Below, one piece after another: positions 60,576-64,000 of a stretch of DNA of 64,000 nt. Each line of letters starts with the position of its first letter. The first letter of the stretch is position 1. A program made the translations under genes and the position numbers. The DNA is taken from assembly GCA_028023455.1 (NCBI GenBank), contig JAQFVV010012416.1, positions 1,545,767 through 1,609,766 on the forward strand, read 5' to 3'. This DNA is from Epiperipatus broadwayi. Its lineage: Eukaryota > Onychophora > Udeonychophora > Euonychophora > Peripatidae. The notes under the pieces were generated by a model. The model was not told the DNA's origin. It made no database searches and saw only the letters and a list, made by a program, of their open reading frames with translations.

Positions 60576-61860
60576 TTAACTAAAACAAATAATACCTGCA
60601 TTTGAAAATTAAGAGATTTAGCCAGATTAGCTTTCTTTATAATTGCTTAACTAGAAATTTCATTTCATTTTTTTTTTAAAAAAAAAAGAATTTGATATAC
60701 TATACTTGAAATAACTTCTTATTGTATAATATAGAATTTTCTTATCAACATCAAATATTCTTATTTAAAATGAGTACATTTATGTAAAAAAAAATAGTGA
60801 AGCGTCTGCCAAAAACAATACTAATAATAACTCTTATAAAAGAAATAGTCACAATATGTTGATGAAAAAAAATATGAAAAGGATAGACAATGCACAAAAT
60901 GATAGTTCATATTTTTTAAAGAAACATCTTGATGAGCATAACTTCACCACACTTTTCACAACACAATTTCTTCATATAATATGAATCTAAATTGATTGCA
61001 CAAATATAAAGCCATTTCTTTTTTTGTTGGTAAAATTCTCCTTTTTTTATTTTTTGAATTAACAGGATTTGAATATACATGTCATTGGATTACCAACATC
61101 ATTTCAAACTTCTCCAAAAATCCTGTCAGGATTCCTTTCTGTTTTTAGGATTATGAAGAGTAAAAAAAAGTGCTTTTAACTTGATCAATCTGGATATTAT
61201 GTCTTAATCAAACTCAAATCTGACCTGTATAGTTTAATGCAGTGGATGGTCATGATCTCTGGAGTTCAAAACCCATGGATCATAGCTCCATCATTGTCAT
61301 TTCCAGGGTTCAAACATCTGAGCAATAGTCATCTGATTATTTATTTATTTTTAAATTCAAACCTGATATTCAAATCACTCCAAAGTGTTAAACCCAGGCT
61401 AACTTACCTGCACAGTTATGTAAGTTTGATTAGAGATCAAAAACAATACCTTTAAGTGGGCTCATATTTATGTTAAATGTAGTACTGGTGACTGTTTGGC
61501 AAAAGTTATATACCAAATAAACTATCATGTGGCTTCCTATGCTTATTTTCCAACAACTGCCTTAGGAGACCACCGTCTACTGCAAAAATCATTTACTATA
61601 AATTTGAGCAATTAGTAAACACTAAATGGTAAAGCCAATACCTATAAATTGGCATGGTATTCACTAATTGTTCACTGGATGATTTTGAGAGTTGAATATC
61701 TATCTGTTCATAATTTGGATGATTTGAAAAGAAAAAATCATTTCTTGAATAAAAGTATTAAAAATATTTATTGCAAACACACGTACACAGCTTCAAAAAA
61801 GCATCTAAATTATCATAATCGACCTTTGTGATTGTAAATATCTATTAAGGAAAAAATTTC
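60576..61860. other. AT-rich stretch with tRNA-like SINE fragment (61225-61310)
   Basis: 'aatgcagtggatggtcatga' and 'ggagttcaaaaccc' form a family T-like A/B box pair. The block near 61565-61630 matches the old dispersed repeat of 33-35 kb. No gene. Confidence 0.4.
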
Positions 61861-61864
61861 ATTC

Positions 61865-62226
61865 ACACACATTCATTCTGCTTTCAAAAAAACTCGATAC
61901 TTTAGTTAAGAGCTATTAGGCAACTGAGAAGGAAGACCATGGTGCTTCTGATCTTAAACTCAAAGGTAAAAAACCAATAAATTCACCACACTGTCTAATA
62001 TGAGTTAGTGAGAAGTGCATTCATGTTTGTATACTATATGAATAATCACACAGTAATAACAACTGCAATGTCGAGAACGTATGGAATGGACATTAGGAAT
62101 TTGCCCTGCTTGGTTCCTTTAAAACTTCCAAGAGGAATCAAAAGGTCTCCTTTCAGTTGACCGACTGATTGAAGATGGAGAGACCTTCATCCTAGTGAAT
62201 TGATAATGGATGAAAATGATGATGAA
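61865..62226. mobile_element. RTE 5'-leader fragment (minus) joined to RTE 3' end (plus)
   Basis: 61865-62160 matches the leader of RTE copy 2 (53755-54018) in the same minus orientation ('catggtgcttctgatcttaa', 'ggaatttgccctgct'). 62172-62226 then matches the RTE 3' terminus in the plus orientation ('gatggagagaccttcatcct', 'attgataatgg'). Nothing of the coding region lies between. Confidence 0.82.
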
Positions 62227-62289
62227 TCTATCTTTGAACTAATCCCATAGCAACTAAATCTCTTTCACCTATTATCATTAGTAGTCAAT

Positions 62290-62515
62290 CCTCTCCCATA
62301 AAGTATGCAAGCCAGAGTAATCAATGGATGCTAGAAGGCTGCTGCTTGAAATCCCTATCTAATGCCTACTCATCCAATATCCCCAGACTAGTTTCTAGCT
62401 TATGGTTTTTGCCAGTGAGGAGCCTTGGAACTGAGAGCACTGCACCTAGATCTTACTGTTATGAGCAAGCATAAAAAATGGCGATCATGTGATGTTTAGT
62501 GGTTTAATACCAATC
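62290..62515 (+). mobile_element. Hairpin retroposon (family H), left arm plus tail
   Basis: 'tgcaagccagagtaatcaat' to 'gagagcactgcacctagatc' joins the tail 'actgttatgagcaagcataa' ... 'gatcatgtgatgtttagtgg'. The right arm is deleted. 'caatcct' occurs on both sides (about 62285 and 62512), possibly part of a TSD. Confidence 0.85.
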
Positions 62516-62687
62516 CTGCTTAATAGGATAGTGGTGGCTATGGTTATTAAAGAACCAAAGACACCAAAATGTACGGGTACTCAACTGAGTTCAGACCTAT
62601 ATGACTATATAAGCTAATGAGTTTGGATTGAAAATATTATTGTGTTTTCAATTTTATTCTCATAGTTTTGTAGTTAAGTACAGATAA

Positions 62688-62955
62688 AAGGTGGCTGCTG
62701 GAGGGTTGCATTAGATCCTAAGATCTAGGTTGTGCTCTCAGATCCAAGGCTCTTCACTGACGAAAGGCATAAGCTAAAAACTAGTCTGGGGTTATTGGAT
62801 GAATAGGCACTAGATAGGGATTTTATGCACGTCTTCTGGCATCCATTGATTACTCTGGCTTGCACTGAGTGGCACTACTGTATGGAGAATTTTGCATGTT
62901 TTAATAACAGTTAAGAGCAAGCATAAGAAATGGTGATCATGTCATGTTTAGTAGT
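62688..62955 (+). mobile_element. Hairpin retroposon (family H), full-length monomer
   Basis: 'aaaggtggctgctggagggt' through 'ggtgtgc'-like centre, 'ctagtctggggttattgg', 'gcactgagtggcactactgt' and 'ggagaattttgc', then the tail 'ttttaataacagttaagagc' to 'catgtttagtag'. About 268 bp with no inverted arm. This is the best monomer: it starts at the same point as the copy at 22355 and ends with the tail of the dimers. Confidence 0.9.
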
Positions 62956-63189
62956 CAATCCTAAATGAATATGATCAATATACTTTTCCCCAAAAAAAAA
63001 ACCCAATAAAAATTAAACATGAATTTTGTGATGAGTATACTTCTGCAGAAAACTTTATTTTTTTATAAGACTTCAATATTTGGCTTAATTGCAGGTCTCT
63101 ATTTTATTCTATAATTAAATCACACACACGTGTATAAGTTAGCAATGTCAAACTTTATTGCATTAATAATTTGCTTCTTTACTGGTGAG
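62956..63189. other. AT-rich spacer
   Basis: Nothing recognised. Confidence 0.4.
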
Positions 63190-63660
63190 CCCTAAACAAT
63201 TTAGCCGCATATTGGATTCAAAAGCTAAAGATTTTTGATCAATTTCTACTTCGGCGCTACAGACAGGTCAATTGAATGGAACTGTTAAGATCAGCTTTCT
63301 GCTTTGGTGACTGGATATCAAGCGAACTATTGTGCTCATATGTCATATTGATGTTTAAATGTTACATGAACTTTCGAGCAATCGACTATAGTACAATTGA
63401 GAAAACAAAATTAGGAGAACGGCGGGGGAGGGGGAATCAACAAATTCATTCTTTAGCCGAGAAATACACGTATATTTTATATGTGAACTTAATACTGTAT
63501 ACAGTATTAGAAAAATTTTGAAGTATAACCTATTTATTTAATAACGCTGCTGTCCGCAATACGAGAGTATTGTCACTTTAAAATTATAACAACTGATTAA
63601 ATAATTTAGAATCCTTTTACGATTTCATTTCTAATGAAGTCGTTACTCGCACCTGGGCAG
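63190..63660. other. CpG-enriched interval, function unknown
   Basis: More than a dozen CpG dinucleotides in about 470 bp ('ttcggcgctac', 'aacggcgggggaggggg', 'gctgctgtccgc', 'gtcgttactcgc') against very few elsewhere. An 81-codon frame at 63276-63521 has no recognised motif. It may mark a promoter, an exon or simply less decayed DNA. Confidence 0.4.
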
Positions 63661-64000
63661 ATTTTTTTTCTTTTCATTTATTACTGCACTTTTTTTTTTT
63701 TTTTTATTTCTAGATAAGTGGGAGGTTCTTTCAACATAAACCTAAATTGTCTTCTCAGGAAATCATAAGCTTCAACTGTCAACACGCTTCCATAAATGAA
63801 TCATTTTTAGCCTTATGATCTCTTAATAGACAAAACAATGGGTATTATTTCAAATGAAAAACTGGGCTCTTCTTATCACGATTTCAAATCTTAACTCATT
63901 CGGCAATTAATCATTTATACAGAAAATTTATTCAGCTATAGAAGAAAATAAATTTCTCATTGGAAAATATAAATGATATGCATACGTGCACATACTTAAA
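63661..64000. other. AT-rich end of window
   Basis: T runs near 63663 and 63691-63705. No gene or repeat recognised. Confidence 0.4.

Overview
The window is very AT-rich nuclear DNA from an animal. It has long A and T runs, no bacterial gene layout, and is dominated by retrotransposon remnants, short retroposons and foldback repeats. The only host gene I recognise is a KCNQ1-type voltage-gated potassium channel, seen as two minus-strand exons (45964-46058 and 43922-44024) with good splice sites and uninterrupted, family-typical protein. With RTE-like LINEs, Penelope-like elements and a LINE with a C-terminal zf-RVT-type finger, this suggests an AT-rich invertebrate. I cannot name the species.

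Layout. 1-9.8 kb: mostly unrecognised AT-rich DNA with a tRNA-like SINE (2040-2146), an L1/Tx1-like reverse transcriptase remnant (3779-5269), a perfect 41-bp palindrome (6051-6140) and an RTE 3' fragment holding a 95-bp tandem duplication (6711-7024). 9.8-17.3 kb: a 470-bp hAT-type non-autonomous element with 8-bp target duplication, a Penelope-like element (10621-12040), and a large foldback element (13816-14270). 17.7-20.6 kb: a decayed plus-strand RTE copy. 20.7-31.6 kb: several copies of a hairpin-forming retroposon and a second Penelope relic (26029-27260). 32-37.3 kb: split RTE remains and a tandem and inverted array (35820-37255). 40-41.2 kb: head-to-head inverted Penelope 3' ends. 43.9-46.1 kb: KCNQ exons, whose intron carries a repeat array with a nested retroposon. 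46.7-47.0 kb: a near-perfect 145-bp hairpin. 50.3-54.0 kb: an almost complete minus-strand RTE copy bounded by a 10-bp duplication and carrying at least two later insertions. 54-64 kb: more hairpin retroposons, a degenerate LINE RT and RTE end fragments.

The most interesting item is the hairpin retroposon family, with at least eleven copies here. A monomer of about 270 bp occurs alone, as inverted foldback dimers, and as internal-deletion derivatives that keep both termini. Where I can define the ends, copies are flanked by different direct repeats of about 11-16 bp. That is typical of LINE-style target-primed insertion rather than cut-and-paste transposition. I do not recognise the family.

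How the parts relate: the KCNQ exons are host coding sequence. Everything else I could identify is mobile DNA, layered by nested insertion. If the KCNQ transcription unit runs through the window, most of these repeats lie in its introns or flanks and would be transcribed as strong RNA hairpins.
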